IMG/VR virus record: IMGVR_UViG_3300008108_000034
Location: 1-64,000 of that record
Length of the DNA: 64,000 bases
Direction: 5' to 3' (one strand)
Origin: a virus
A program made the position numbers and the translations under genes. Within the stretch, counting starts at the first letter, position 1, and every line of letters starts with the position of its first letter. Shown one piece after another: positions 52,501 to 61,703 of this stretch. Below the pieces are notes generated by a model. It made no database searches, was not told the DNA's origin, and worked only from the letters and a program-made list of their open reading frames with translations.

Positions 52501-54551
52501 GTACCTGTGCGCTTGGCATGCATCACAGCTTGTATCAGAGCGGAATCCTTATTGTTGAAGTATTGCATCTTGTTGCCGGAACCGACAGCATCACGCATGT
52601 TCTCGGCATATTCAGTCTGCAGTTTTATGTTCTTGACATGTTCACTGAGGATTGTTTTGGAATCACTTTTGTAAAAATTGTTGAGGATGTCTATGGTTCT
52701 TCCAATGGATTCCTGATGTGACTTGTCACCTACCAGGTTTTTGGAGTATTGGACACTGTTCACCACAGGATTCACAAACATACCTGTCATGGCACCCATG
52801 AGGAAAACCTTGGCACCCTGTTTTGTCATCTGTGAATCAATAGCCTCTTCAAACGACTTACCCCAAGATGCGGGATCACCTTTGTATATATCACCGTAAT
52901 AATCCAAAAGATAGTGGTTGGTACCTTCTTGGATGTTTTCCTGAAGACCTTCTACAACCTGGAAGTTGGTGACACCACGTAGTGTGCTTTTTCCAAGTTC
53001 CCACGCCATCACTTTGGATCCGAAATCGTTACGGATCTGGTTCGCAATACCGAATGTTCCAAAAAGTCCTTGGAATCCTTTCAACTGATAATGCTTTGGA
53101 ACACCTTTGGACACCACTGTTTTGATTCCAAGTTCCTTTGCAAGACCTCCACCTATGCTGTTCTTGAGTTGTGAAAGAAGTCTTGAGTCCAATCCAAACT
53201 TACCAAGCATGTTACCGAACATCAGCTTGTTGCTGATACCCAGAATCGCAACGTTTGTACCGTAAGCAGCAGTTGCACTTTGTAAAGCAAGATTCCTCAT
53301 TTCAAGAAACTGTTCACCAGTGACTTCCTTTTTACCACCTTCACTCTGGTAGTCCATCATGCGGGTTAGAAACTCATTGTAGGTTCCACCTGCTTCAATC
53401 GCCGCTTCACCTGCTGCCATCTGCCATTCTGCAAATGAACGTCTGAGTCCTCCTGCTCCGATCTTTGCAAGTTCAGCGGTTGTCAGTCCAGCACCACGTG
53501 CTTGACGCATCACTCTTCCTGCATCAGCAACACTTCCTAAAAACGGAACTTTTGAAGCTATGTTCAATGCATTGTCCCAGACATCGACACCCAGTTTCAC
53601 ACCGTTGAGTCCAACATTGGATGATGCATTCATCAAACGGAGATTCTCCAGATTTGACTTTCCAAGTTTGCTGTAAGGTTGACCGATGATGTATCTGGAT
53701 CCCCCTGTTTCAAATCCTGTTTGTGTCGCCATTCTAGTGGCATCATCCGCAGTCGCTCTTGCAACATCGTCAATAGCTGACTTGGAGAACAATCCTGAAA
53801 GGAAGTTCATCACCTTGTTGGTGCGTTGACCTTGTGCCACAACAGCTGCTCCAGCTGCAAAGGGATTCACTCTGCTGATTACAGCTGTGGCCGCCCATTC
53901 CGCTCCAAGTTCACCAAGTGTTCCGAATGTGAAACCAAGGTTTTGAAGTGTTTCCGCAAGAAAGGATTTTGTAAGGAAATCATCCTGACTTTCACCTGGA
54001 CCAAGAAACAATGGATTGTCAAGTCTGCTTTGCGCCTGCATCCTTCCCAGTTCCGCAATACGATCTTCGGATGGAGTCAGATAATCAGTATTCATTGTCA
54101 ATAATGCAGCTGCGGTACGCGGCCACACATATGCTGTTTCTGCAAACGCAGCAGAGAAGTTATCTTTGAATCCCGCCCAACCGGTGGCTAATGCATCCCA
54201 CTTATCCCAGTTCTCATATGCAACACGCTCATGATCGATTCTAGGATCAAAATTGTCATTATATATTCCTGGAAAATCTTTGAAACGCTCCTTTATGTCA
54301 GGATCATAACCTCCTGTCTCAATCGGACCCCTCAACCTTTCCTGGTTGAACTTGTTGTCCATTATGTTGACAGCGTTCAGAAACGAATTTGAATTCGGTT
54401 CCGTAGGATTCTGTACAGGATCAGCTGAAAAGCTTGACTCAGGATCCGTGTAAGCGGGTTGAGTCGATGCATCAGTTGTCTCAATGGCATGGTCAGCCAA
54501 TGAGTTGTCAAATTCGAAATCGTTGAAGTCTGAACCGAGAATGTTTTCCAT
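49581..54551 (-). CDS. Large virion cargo protein with basic C-terminus
   Basis: The 1656-residue protein has an acidic N-terminus. Residues about 120-500 are rich in Ala/Gly and mildly hydrophobic (WAATAVISRVNPFAAGAAVV), like phage ejection proteins that insert into membranes. A long helical middle follows. Residues about 1520-1610 are very rich in Lys/Arg (for example KRKPGAETVQGEPATKKGRK), typical of a DNA-binding tail. Position beside the RNA polymerase gene fits a packaged partner that is ejected with it. No enzymatic motif is visible. Confidence 0.75.
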   Translation of the reverse strand: MENILGSDFNDFEFDNSLADHAIETTDASTQPAYTDPESSFSADPVQNPTEPNSNSFLNAVNIMDNKFNQERLRGPIETGGYDPDIKERFKDFPGIYNDNFDPRIDHERVAYENWDKWDALATGWAGFKDNFSAAFAETAYVWPRTAAALLTMNTDYLTPSEDRIAELGRMQAQSRLDNPLFLGPGESQDDFLTKSFLAETLQNLGFTFGTLGELGAEWAATAVISRVNPFAAGAAVVAQGQRTNKVMNFLSGLFSKSAIDDVARATADDATRMATQTGFETGGSRYIIGQPYSKLGKSNLENLRLMNASSNVGLNGVKLGVDVWDNALNIASKVPFLGSVADAGRVMRQARGAGLTTAELAKIGAGGLRRSFAEWQMAAGEAAIEAGGTYNEFLTRMMDYQSEGGKKEVTGEQFLEMRNLALQSATAAYGTNVAILGISNKLMFGNMLGKFGLDSRLLSQLKNSIGGGLAKELGIKTVVSKGVPKHYQLKGFQGLFGTFGIANQIRNDFGSKVMAWELGKSTLRGVTNFQVVEGLQENIQEGTNHYLLDYYGDIYKGDPASWGKSFEEAIDSQMTKQGAKVFLMGAMTGMFVNPVVNSVQYSKNLVGDKSHQESIGRTIDILNNFYKSDSKTILSEHVKNIKLQTEYAENMRDAVGSGNKMQYFNNKDSALIQAVMHAKRTGTMDYMTEFLNGYGDNFSPTEFQEAFGYSPQDLGKSSPKEVMDEIAGNVKRYSDLYDKYQTKYGLMLSLDQYMGDDAGRMKYSIRKAALMDAITTVAFAEAKGQQSTIRSEEILRRLSSLPSIGNSLSSSFNTIISPDEIRDNMLVLNNEIKTLEEGTDKSPRVLEMIKDKKREKELLETMEKDMYEVVEEEDPNDATKIIRYTVPKKTRVKSEMDSAASVLSEYLEIKNRQNGINTAVNQQEVRDALNDIYDYVTLGRDHNEYIQAVNLLSDPDNFTKYYENIMDARAGAHARRLYEDYQEMGKISEVGKNFIETPEVKKLMDDLLAFSKTPYGTYNNYSKLQKIMDEVVKKKDELVLGKLQEIFAEQVEQDKKKTEERIKQERILQSKSPVNIEELYNNPDTLQQAEEYMAMRYDFEDLANNFPFESTDLSQRKVTRYYLHPDGTRIAFEKQITVHTEYDLYQTGELVPIDNMEILKEYLKIREQMNYDVSLRETPTSQQTDEKTEQIDDEKAKLANHVGNTVVVAGNTGTLQMNEDGGFYVEYPDGTRTELPDSNEESSFNDYTDISPAYPLLPEEDKELISPTSNPVVESTESGEMTIDYVVDVEDGVKSVKSIIINGVVWNIEYNDKGEITGFVRDYERKKGNKTRMVRERLKLAEPYDLTYGPKQEAKYVGYRTASERKAQQYAALVNSHLQLTMADIPESIEEMQEMSDILDQAIAAVDNIIETESVEQRTRREIVDQFKLNKIINVNTPENITLLRTKFGNPETRSQMTQDELVELALWASDLRKSIKKNWSIYINNPIVNGYLTQLTKEYINPIDQLLTEQDKKDGTRGQKQRTATRRNTTKKERAEKSAKADKSGKRKPGAETVQGEPATKKGRKRKSVAEAIDQVEKTAEKKRKKAARSQREGVTADKVQKVSLRNDTKKINKIGVRKISRIQDSIRNSDSTLLRDPNVNPFSSLNSNSTYCE

Positions 54552-54559
54552 ATTGAAAC

Positions 54560-57394
54560 TTATTGCCAGTACCTGAGTCTATTGTCTGTCCAAGGTATGT
54601 AATTTCCGTTTCCTGTGGAAGCTGCGGTTGCATTGTTTGTAACCTTGTTGTTACCGTTGGTTGTTGTGGACATCTCCTGCTGAAGCGACAAACCTTCTAT
54701 GTATTCACGCACTTTTCTGTCGTTTTCAGCACCATAGACCTGATCACTCAGATCAGATGCACTAACGCCTGTGGATGTCGTAATATCAATAGTCTGTGAA
54801 CCAGTGTTCCTCAAATCAAAAGTGGCATACAATCTACCATCCGCACCAGAGTTCAATGTTCCTCCATTGAGATTTCCATAAAGCGTTTTTGGAAAACTAG
54901 CTGATCCGTTCTGAGATACTCCACTAACCCAACTGCGTGCAGCAGGATATATGTCCGCACCAACAAGATCACGAAGCTTTTCAGCAAGAGGGTTCTTTAT
55001 TTCAACAAGCTGTCCTTTGGAATTCCTATACGATTGCGGAGGTCCTACAATTTCCATTGCATTTGACCTGTCCAGGTAGAACTCCATGTAGTTCTTACCG
55101 CTCTCTGACAAGATTTTGCTTGTCTCCATGCCAAACACTTCACTTGCTCTCTTGGCTGTACCTTCACTCTTTACAAGATTAATAGGTATCCTTACTGCAA
55201 TACGCGTTTGTCCATTGACGGTTTTCAACGAAATCTTCATCTGGTCAGGATCAAAAACCTCTGAATAGTTCTTACCACCGACCATCTTGTCTCTGAAGGC
55301 TGCCAGTTCTTCTGTAGTCATCTTATTATCACCAACGCTTCCATCAGGTGCCACTCCAGCTTCTTGTGCAAGGTTAATTACACGCTCCATGATTCCGTAA
55401 TCAAAGTTTTTCTTCTTGTCATCGGCAACCCTGAAATCAATGGTTGACGCCTTCCTTTGAAGTTGTTCCTGCCATTTTGGAGCGTTTGGAATCATTTGTG
55501 CGTAAATCGCATCACCTTGATCCTTGGGAAGACGGCTGATTGCTTGTGTGTTTATGAACAATTGTCCAGTGGTTGGATTTGCCAATATGTAAGGTCTGTA
55601 TGTGGGATCATCCCTGAAATCGTTCAATCGTTTTTGTTCCTGCGCAACCATGTCAGTATACGCCTGTCTGTTGTTTTGCGATTGGTTTATCGACTCCACA
55701 ACCTTATGTCCCATATTCCTATAATATTGCGCATTTACTTTGGCGTTCTGAGCTATGTGTGTGGATATGGTGTTCCAACTCACCCTTTTCAATTCATTCA
55801 CTGTATTGAAATATGTGGGACCAACTTTTTTCAAATACGCTAAAAGCTGTTGTCCCTCACCGTCGGTAAGAGGCTGTCCATTTGCTTTTTTGTTCAATGC
55901 ATTTGAAACTGTTGCAAGTTGATAACCGTTTCCTTCACTCAGAACCCTTCCGTCTCCTTGGGTAGCATGTCTTGCAGCAACAGCAAGATTGGTTAAATTT
56001 GTAAACGCCGTCAAACCTTTATCACGATAGTTTGCTTTTGACTGTGTGTAGTATCCTTGAAGATTGAACTTACCGATATCCTCGGGATTTCCTGTGGAAA
56101 TCTGTCCGTCAGGAATCTCACCTTTCTTTACCGCAAGTTCAACATCGCGATCGTATTTCAGATCAGCCATCTCTCTTTCAAACTCCTGTTCAGCACGCAT
56201 CTTTGCCATTTGGAAGCGTTGACTGTCCTCTTGGAGTTTCACCTGATCTGCTTCAACCTTTGTGATTTCCTTGGATGCCCAGTTTATCGCAAACCGTTGA
56301 GCGTATTCGTTCTTGATGGAACTGAAATACATCTGCCCTGGATTCTCTGCAAACAGTTTTTGTGTATTGTCCTGAAGATCCTGGTCTGAAACCTTACCCA
56401 TTTTCATCTTGTCAAGCTGGGAGGTAAGATTTTGTTTACGCTCCTGCAATGCATTGAGATACTCAAGACGTGTAGCATCAACACCTTTGGGGTATTCCCT
56501 TTTCAACTTGTCAACCTCACGATCCACCTCATCGATGTTCTCCTTGAGGTCGTACATGTCGTCATTGTAATCCTTCACATAGGATTGAGCCATCTCAGTT
56601 GAAAGTTGCGAAATCGCCGCTTGTTCTGTAAGATTGGGATCAGCCTGCATCATTGACTTGACCTGCCTGTCCGCTCTTACAACCGCTTCAATACCAAACT
56701 GTTTGTCAAACTGCGTTCCTGTGGCATTCTTAAACCATTGGTTGAAGGTGCTTATGTTTTCCTTGGTCCTTCCGTTTGTACGGGTGACCATATACATTCC
56801 TTCAGAAGTTGGTTTGGTTATTTCAAGTCCCTGGTCTTTTGCAAGATCATGTGCGTACTTGTATACATCCTCCCATGGCGCCCACATGTGTACTTGAGCT
56901 TTGTCAATCGATCCATCACCTCTTTTGGTTTTGGAAAGACGCTCTTGTCCTATGGAAAGATACTCATCCATCACGGGATTCCATGTTGCACGGACATCCT
57001 TGTCCATGCTGTTTCTTGTGGAATTGCCTTTTGCAACCTGTGAATCCTGCAAGGATGTCTTGTAAAGATCGCTGTTGTATTCCTTGTCATTCACCAACGG
57101 ATCGAATATCGACATCGCCTGTTGCATGTTGGCGGGATTGGTGAGATCCACCATTGCAACCTGTTTAAGATAAGCATCCGCCTTCTTCATGTAGTCCGCT
57201 CTGAACTGGACATTGTCAGCAGAGGAAAGCCGTTTGTTGAGAAGGGAGCTGTATGCGGATTTGAACTGATCGACTTTTGTGTCATATCTGGTCTGCATCG
57301 CATCGAGACCTTTTGAAAGAAACTCAAAGTCTATTATTTGCGGTACCATTCCTGGAACACCGCTACCGTCCACACCTTTTATAAATGTTGCCAT
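54560..57394 (-). CDS. Large helical virion protein
   Basis: The 944-residue protein is mainly helical and charged, with a central coiled-coil-like region (ENIDEVDREVDKLKREYP and EEDSQRF-type heptads farther on). The C-terminus is Asn/Thr-rich and more beta-like. It starts MATFIKGVDGSGVPGMVPQI. Proteins of this kind sit next to the RNA polymerase gene in crAss-like genomes and are tail or internal components. No catalytic motif is visible. It is separated by 8 and 14 bases from its neighbours, so it is part of one operon. Confidence 0.7.
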   Translation of the reverse strand: MATFIKGVDGSGVPGMVPQIIDFEFLSKGLDAMQTRYDTKVDQFKSAYSSLLNKRLSSADNVQFRADYMKKADAYLKQVAMVDLTNPANMQQAMSIFDPLVNDKEYNSDLYKTSLQDSQVAKGNSTRNSMDKDVRATWNPVMDEYLSIGQERLSKTKRGDGSIDKAQVHMWAPWEDVYKYAHDLAKDQGLEITKPTSEGMYMVTRTNGRTKENISTFNQWFKNATGTQFDKQFGIEAVVRADRQVKSMMQADPNLTEQAAISQLSTEMAQSYVKDYNDDMYDLKENIDEVDREVDKLKREYPKGVDATRLEYLNALQERKQNLTSQLDKMKMGKVSDQDLQDNTQKLFAENPGQMYFSSIKNEYAQRFAINWASKEITKVEADQVKLQEDSQRFQMAKMRAEQEFEREMADLKYDRDVELAVKKGEIPDGQISTGNPEDIGKFNLQGYYTQSKANYRDKGLTAFTNLTNLAVAARHATQGDGRVLSEGNGYQLATVSNALNKKANGQPLTDGEGQQLLAYLKKVGPTYFNTVNELKRVSWNTISTHIAQNAKVNAQYYRNMGHKVVESINQSQNNRQAYTDMVAQEQKRLNDFRDDPTYRPYILANPTTGQLFINTQAISRLPKDQGDAIYAQMIPNAPKWQEQLQRKASTIDFRVADDKKKNFDYGIMERVINLAQEAGVAPDGSVGDNKMTTEELAAFRDKMVGGKNYSEVFDPDQMKISLKTVNGQTRIAVRIPINLVKSEGTAKRASEVFGMETSKILSESGKNYMEFYLDRSNAMEIVGPPQSYRNSKGQLVEIKNPLAEKLRDLVGADIYPAARSWVSGVSQNGSASFPKTLYGNLNGGTLNSGADGRLYATFDLRNTGSQTIDITTSTGVSASDLSDQVYGAENDRKVREYIEGLSLQQEMSTTTNGNNKVTNNATAASTGNGNYIPWTDNRLRYWQ

Positions 57395-57408
57395 CTACGC
57401 GTTATTTA

Positions 57409-60400
57409 CTATGAAAGAATTCCTGGAAATCGATAAGGAATGTAATTAGGTTGATGTTTCTGTTGCCTTTCTATCTCAATGAGTTTTATCAAATCAGCAT
57501 CCGGAATTCCCTTACCTCTATATTTATCATACAGATCAAAAGAATTTGATGATCCAGTACCTGTGAATGATCCAGGTACAAACATACCACCGTATCCAGG
57601 AATGTATTTGAAGTTTTCTTCCCTCATGTTTGTAGAAGTAAGATTCGTTGCGTTGGTATCACCCTGCATAAATGCTTTTCTTGCTTCCCTATCCATCGCA
57701 AGTTGTTCATTTGCATACTGCTGCTCGTTGGTTGCAACACCTGCAATGTAATCCTTTTTGTTCTGAGCATTATAGATCTGCTCCTTCATGCCTATTTCGG
57801 TGTTTACCTTTCCAGCCTCATTGATTATTCCAGTGTTTCTTGCCTCATTCTGCGCCATTATATCCGCTGTCTTGTCTCCCATCTGACCTGCTACTCCTGA
57901 TTGCATCGCTCTAAGGACTGCGGGATTTGCAGTTACACCTGTCATTTCACTCATGGCAGTTGCTCCTGCACCTTGTACACCTGCAACTTGTCTTGCAATG
58001 GCTTCAAGATTATATGGAACACGTCCGAAGTTGGCGTTTATGTCAGCAGGACCTTTTGACTTGTAAGGTCTGTCACCAAGTGCACCGTAAAAATTGTACA
58101 GATCACCTTGCATCCACAATGCAGGAATGTTCATTGGAGGTTGCCAATTGGGTTTACGAGTATCACAAAGGGGTTGAGCACCAGTGACAGGATCACAAGG
58201 AACTTCTTTCATTGTGTTACCTGTGGGATCAACAGTGTAATCAGGACACTGGCATTTTTTTACTGGAGGATTAGTAGGAGGATTAGTAGGAGGATTAGTA
58301 GGAGGAGAAGTGGGTACGTCTTCTAGATTGATGAACTTCTGAGTACCTGCAATCTCCTTACCATAGTTCCATGCTCCTTCCTTACTTGCATCAACAAGTT
58401 CTGGCATGTCCTTGATTTCATCCGCGGTAAACCCTTTATTTAGAAGATAATCAGTGTTGATTTTTCTGACTTGTTGATTCACCCATTGATTTGCAGCCTG
58501 ATGTTTTTTAAGTTTATCGCTTGGATTTGTTTTTGCAGAACGAATATCCTCCTTGTACTGTCTCATACCTTCAGCTTCATTTCCACCAGCGGTTCCATAT
58601 TGACCAAAATTAACACCATTGGCTTTAAGATATTCAATCTGACTGTCTACACCTTTCCAACCACTTCCTGGGGAGTAGATATCACCTAGTCCTGTTACCC
58701 TACCACTTGCATCCTTTATTTCAGGAACAAGCGTACCTTCTGAACCCCATGTGTATCCTGTAGATGCTGTTTGATGTCCCACACCTGATTCTTTAGCAGC
58801 ATATGGTGCTCTTATCAGATTGAGTTTATATTGTGGCTTTTGTGCAATTAGATTATTAATCCATTGTGCATACGCATCATCTGCAATATCGTATTCAGGT
58901 CCATTTTGATATTTCGGCAAATCTTTTTCACCTCCGTCTGCATATGAATCCTCAGCTTCAACCATGGTGTTTTCTATGGGATCATATATGAAAATAGAAC
59001 CTCCTCTTTTCTTCTTAGGTGCAACATAGGTTGCAGGACTTCTCCTTAGTTCTTGCATTATGCTGTCTATTTCTGCCTGGTCAATATAACCTTTGGCCAT
59101 AATTGATTGTCTCAATTCATCATCACTTACCCTTGCAGGTGCATTGTTCACTGGAGGATTTGTAACAGGTGCTGTGGTCAAAGGAGCAGTCACAGGAACA
59201 GAGTCGGCAGTAGTAAGGGTAGCCGGAACAGGATATAAAGACGAATCAGGTGATACAAATTGACCATTTCCTAATGAATCAAGAGAAACAAGACCTGTTG
59301 TATCTTGTTGCACCACAGCATCATCTTGAAGTCCGCCTCTATATAATCCTGTTTCAGGATTGGCAAGTCTGTGACCAAGGTAACCAAGTCCACCAAGTCC
59401 TACTGCTCCTGCTCCTGACCAACCTAAGTAAGGAACACTTTCTTTAAGTATTTTTTTTGCAGCAGATTCAGATGGTAATGAAATGTTTAATCCAGGAAGT
59501 CTTCCTGCAGTATTGCGCCATGCGTATCCTAAAGGTGATCTTATCTTTGTTTCTGGAAATTGCAATGCAAGTTCCTCAACCGGTATATCTTCAGCAGTAG
59601 TTAAAAGATTTCCTATGCTTCTATTATATGAGTTTGGACCAAACTGATCCGCGGCATCAACCGCTTTTCTCACATTTTCAAAAGCAGATTGTTGCGCTGG
59701 AGTAAGTGCATATTGAGGATGATTTAGTTTTATAAGATCCATTACATCAATGTCTTGCAGTCTATTATTAAACCCACTCCAGAATGGATCATTGAATATT
59801 TCTCGTACAGTTTCAATGTCTTTAGTCAATTGTTCTTTTCCACCAACACTTTCAAACGCACGATTGGGTTTTTTAACAAGAGAAGGAGTACCTTCTCCAG
59901 TTACAAAACCTCTAGTACTTGGATGTCTTTTTCCTCCAAAAGTCTTACCTTCAAACCTATACTTTACTTTTGAAAGATCTCCTGGAAGAGATTCTGCTAC
60001 ATTAAGAGTTCTTCCAGCTTCATCCGCAATGTCTCCATACATCACATATGCGCTTTTAGGATTAGCGGTTGTAAAATATCTTGGAATACGATTTGTGAAA
60101 AGTGCCATCGTACCTAATCCTACTCCCGCACCTGCTCCTGCGAATTCACCAGGTGTTGTAAGTGGAAATCCACTCATCATGTAACCTAATTCAGGATTGG
60201 CTCTCAATGCTTGAGTCGCTCTTCCAAGACCAGCAGCACCTTCTCCGATTCTACTACCGAGATTTAAAGCTTGAGCACTTTTACTTAATCCTGGAAGTAA
60301 TCCAAGAGTCGGATCCATCATGATATCACCCATCACACCTTGTCCTGAAGGACGTCCCCTCAATGCATCGGAAAATCCGTATTCACCTGTACCTGACAGT

Positions 60401-61632
60401 TGATCAGCTCCTGCCTGCATAAGTCTTGATGGGATTGCAAAAGGAGCAAGTGTACTCAAAGGTGTGTTGTACATTTCAGCTTCTTCAGGACTAAGACCAG
60501 GTGCAACCTGATCACCAGGTATCATGCTGTATAAACCTTGGATACCTTGACTACCTAAACCAGGTTCAGTTAAGAAACCATATTGACTGTTGCGTAACAT
60601 CTCAAACTGCTCAGGACCAAGCTCTTGCATTGCTTTAAGTCTGTTGCCACGCAACATTGTCTTAAGGTCAGGATTTGCTTGAAACAGTTTGTTAAAGTAA
60701 TTGGTGTTTACAGCTCGCTGCCATTTTTCAGCCATTCCTGGATTAGCAAGAATATCTCTTTTGGAATATCCTTGCAATAGGTTTGCACCTGGTTGGTTCG
60801 CAAGCCACTCATTAAAGTCAAGAAGATTTGAAGGTGTGCTTGCAGTAACGTCAACCTCTGGAAGATTTACGTATGGCAGTACCCCACTTGGATTTTTCTC
60901 AAAATTTGGAACAGCTCTGGTTACAACAGGATTATATTCTTGTGGTCCTACAGGTCCAAAGTCTTGATGGATTGGTAAAACTTTTCCTCCACGACGCATG
61001 ATCTGTCCACCGAACTTGGCTTGAGGAGGTCCTTGTTGAGCAGGACTCTGTACAGCAATGTCTTTATTGAACAGAGGTTGTGATATGAATGGAACACCAT
61101 CAGGGAATCCTTTCATACCTTCCTGTACCAATGCAAGCTGACCCAGTTTGGTCATGTTATTGTCAATCATGTACTGGGCGGTCTTCTTGTCGAGGTAGTC
61201 AGAATTAGGATCATTCAATATCTCAAAGTACCTGTTCAGGTCGTACCGCTTGGCGACCATTGCAGGAGTCACCGATTTGTTGGTATTGTATCCAAAGACA
61301 CCCTTCAAAAGCTCTTTGTTCTTGATATTCAATGCTCTAGTGTCTGAAAACACAAAGCTTCCGTCAGGAACATTCAGAGGAGTACCGCCTTCACTGTGTC
61401 GTTTTCCACCGACAATAGTGTGCATGATGTTTCCATCCTTGTCTGGCCATACTACGGTCTCGTTCTTTTCAGCTTCAATGGTCGCCTCATCCCTGGGTAT
61501 TGGACTCAGTGTATCCTTTACCTGATTGGTGGTAGCTTTATCCTCGTAATTCCAAATACTTCCGGTTACAAGTCCGTAGTTGCGCTGGTCACCCATGCTA
61601 CCACCCCTGACTCGGTTTATCTTTACTTTCAT
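57409..61632 (-). CDS. Large virion protein with lysozyme-like segment
   Basis: The 1407-residue protein starts MKVKINRVRGGSMGDQRNYG and contains the stretch MHTIVGGKRHSEGGTPLNVP near residue 70, which I associate with crAss-like virion proteins. A Gly/Ala-rich hydrophobic part spans about 490-790. Around residues 935-1050 is a possible lysozyme or transglycosylase-like domain (AAKESGVGHQTASTGYTWGS with Glu948, then GVDSQIEYLKANG). A TNPP repeat linker and a Cys-containing segment (KKCQCPDYTVD) follow. It also carries the KKRGGS and LPKYQNG motifs discussed in the findings. A role in penetrating the cell wall is likely. A Bacteroides-type promoter lies just upstream. Confidence 0.72.
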   Translation of the reverse strand: MKVKINRVRGGSMGDQRNYGLVTGSIWNYEDKATTNQVKDTLSPIPRDEATIEAEKNETVVWPDKDGNIMHTIVGGKRHSEGGTPLNVPDGSFVFSDTRALNIKNKELLKGVFGYNTNKSVTPAMVAKRYDLNRYFEILNDPNSDYLDKKTAQYMIDNNMTKLGQLALVQEGMKGFPDGVPFISQPLFNKDIAVQSPAQQGPPQAKFGGQIMRRGGKVLPIHQDFGPVGPQEYNPVVTRAVPNFEKNPSGVLPYVNLPEVDVTASTPSNLLDFNEWLANQPGANLLQGYSKRDILANPGMAEKWQRAVNTNYFNKLFQANPDLKTMLRGNRLKAMQELGPEQFEMLRNSQYGFLTEPGLGSQGIQGLYSMIPGDQVAPGLSPEEAEMYNTPLSTLAPFAIPSRLMQAGADQLSGTGEYGFSDALRGRPSGQGVMGDIMMDPTLGLLPGLSKSAQALNLGSRIGEGAAGLGRATQALRANPELGYMMSGFPLTTPGEFAGAGAGVGLGTMALFTNRIPRYFTTANPKSAYVMYGDIADEAGRTLNVAESLPGDLSKVKYRFEGKTFGGKRHPSTRGFVTGEGTPSLVKKPNRAFESVGGKEQLTKDIETVREIFNDPFWSGFNNRLQDIDVMDLIKLNHPQYALTPAQQSAFENVRKAVDAADQFGPNSYNRSIGNLLTTAEDIPVEELALQFPETKIRSPLGYAWRNTAGRLPGLNISLPSESAAKKILKESVPYLGWSGAGAVGLGGLGYLGHRLANPETGLYRGGLQDDAVVQQDTTGLVSLDSLGNGQFVSPDSSLYPVPATLTTADSVPVTAPLTTAPVTNPPVNNAPARVSDDELRQSIMAKGYIDQAEIDSIMQELRRSPATYVAPKKKRGGSIFIYDPIENTMVEAEDSYADGGEKDLPKYQNGPEYDIADDAYAQWINNLIAQKPQYKLNLIRAPYAAKESGVGHQTASTGYTWGSEGTLVPEIKDASGRVTGLGDIYSPGSGWKGVDSQIEYLKANGVNFGQYGTAGGNEAEGMRQYKEDIRSAKTNPSDKLKKHQAANQWVNQQVRKINTDYLLNKGFTADEIKDMPELVDASKEGAWNYGKEIAGTQKFINLEDVPTSPPTNPPTNPPTNPPVKKCQCPDYTVDPTGNTMKEVPCDPVTGAQPLCDTRKPNWQPPMNIPALWMQGDLYNFYGALGDRPYKSKGPADINANFGRVPYNLEAIARQVAGVQGAGATAMSEMTGVTANPAVLRAMQSGVAGQMGDKTADIMAQNEARNTGIINEAGKVNTEIGMKEQIYNAQNKKDYIAGVATNEQQYANEQLAMDREARKAFMQGDTNATNLTSTNMREENFKYIPGYGGMFVPGSFTGTGSSNSFDLYDKYRGKGIPDADLIKLIEIERQQKHQPNYIPYRFPGILS
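58265..58306 (-). repeat. 12-base tandem repeat encoding TNPP
   Basis: Three perfect copies of GGAGGATTAGTA (plus-strand reading, 58265-58300) plus a partial fourth encode a TNPP linker in the 1407-residue protein. Perfect DNA identity suggests recent expansion and likely length variation between strains. Confidence 0.85.
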
Positions 61633-61671
61633 GCTTTTTGGAAATTTATTTGTTGCTGAACCTCACTTACT

Positions 61672-61703
61672 TAAATATACTAATTTTCCGTGAAGATATC
61701 AAA
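61672..61703 (-). promoter_or_regulatory. Bacteroides-type promoter before the 1407-residue gene
   Basis: Read on the minus strand, TTTG (61703-61700) is followed after 20 bases by TATATTTA (61679-61672). This fits the Bacteroides housekeeping consensus TTTG-N19-21-TAnnTTTG except for the last base. It would start a transcript some 30 bases before the ATG at 61632. The -33 element overlaps the stop codon of the upstream gene. Confidence 0.5.
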
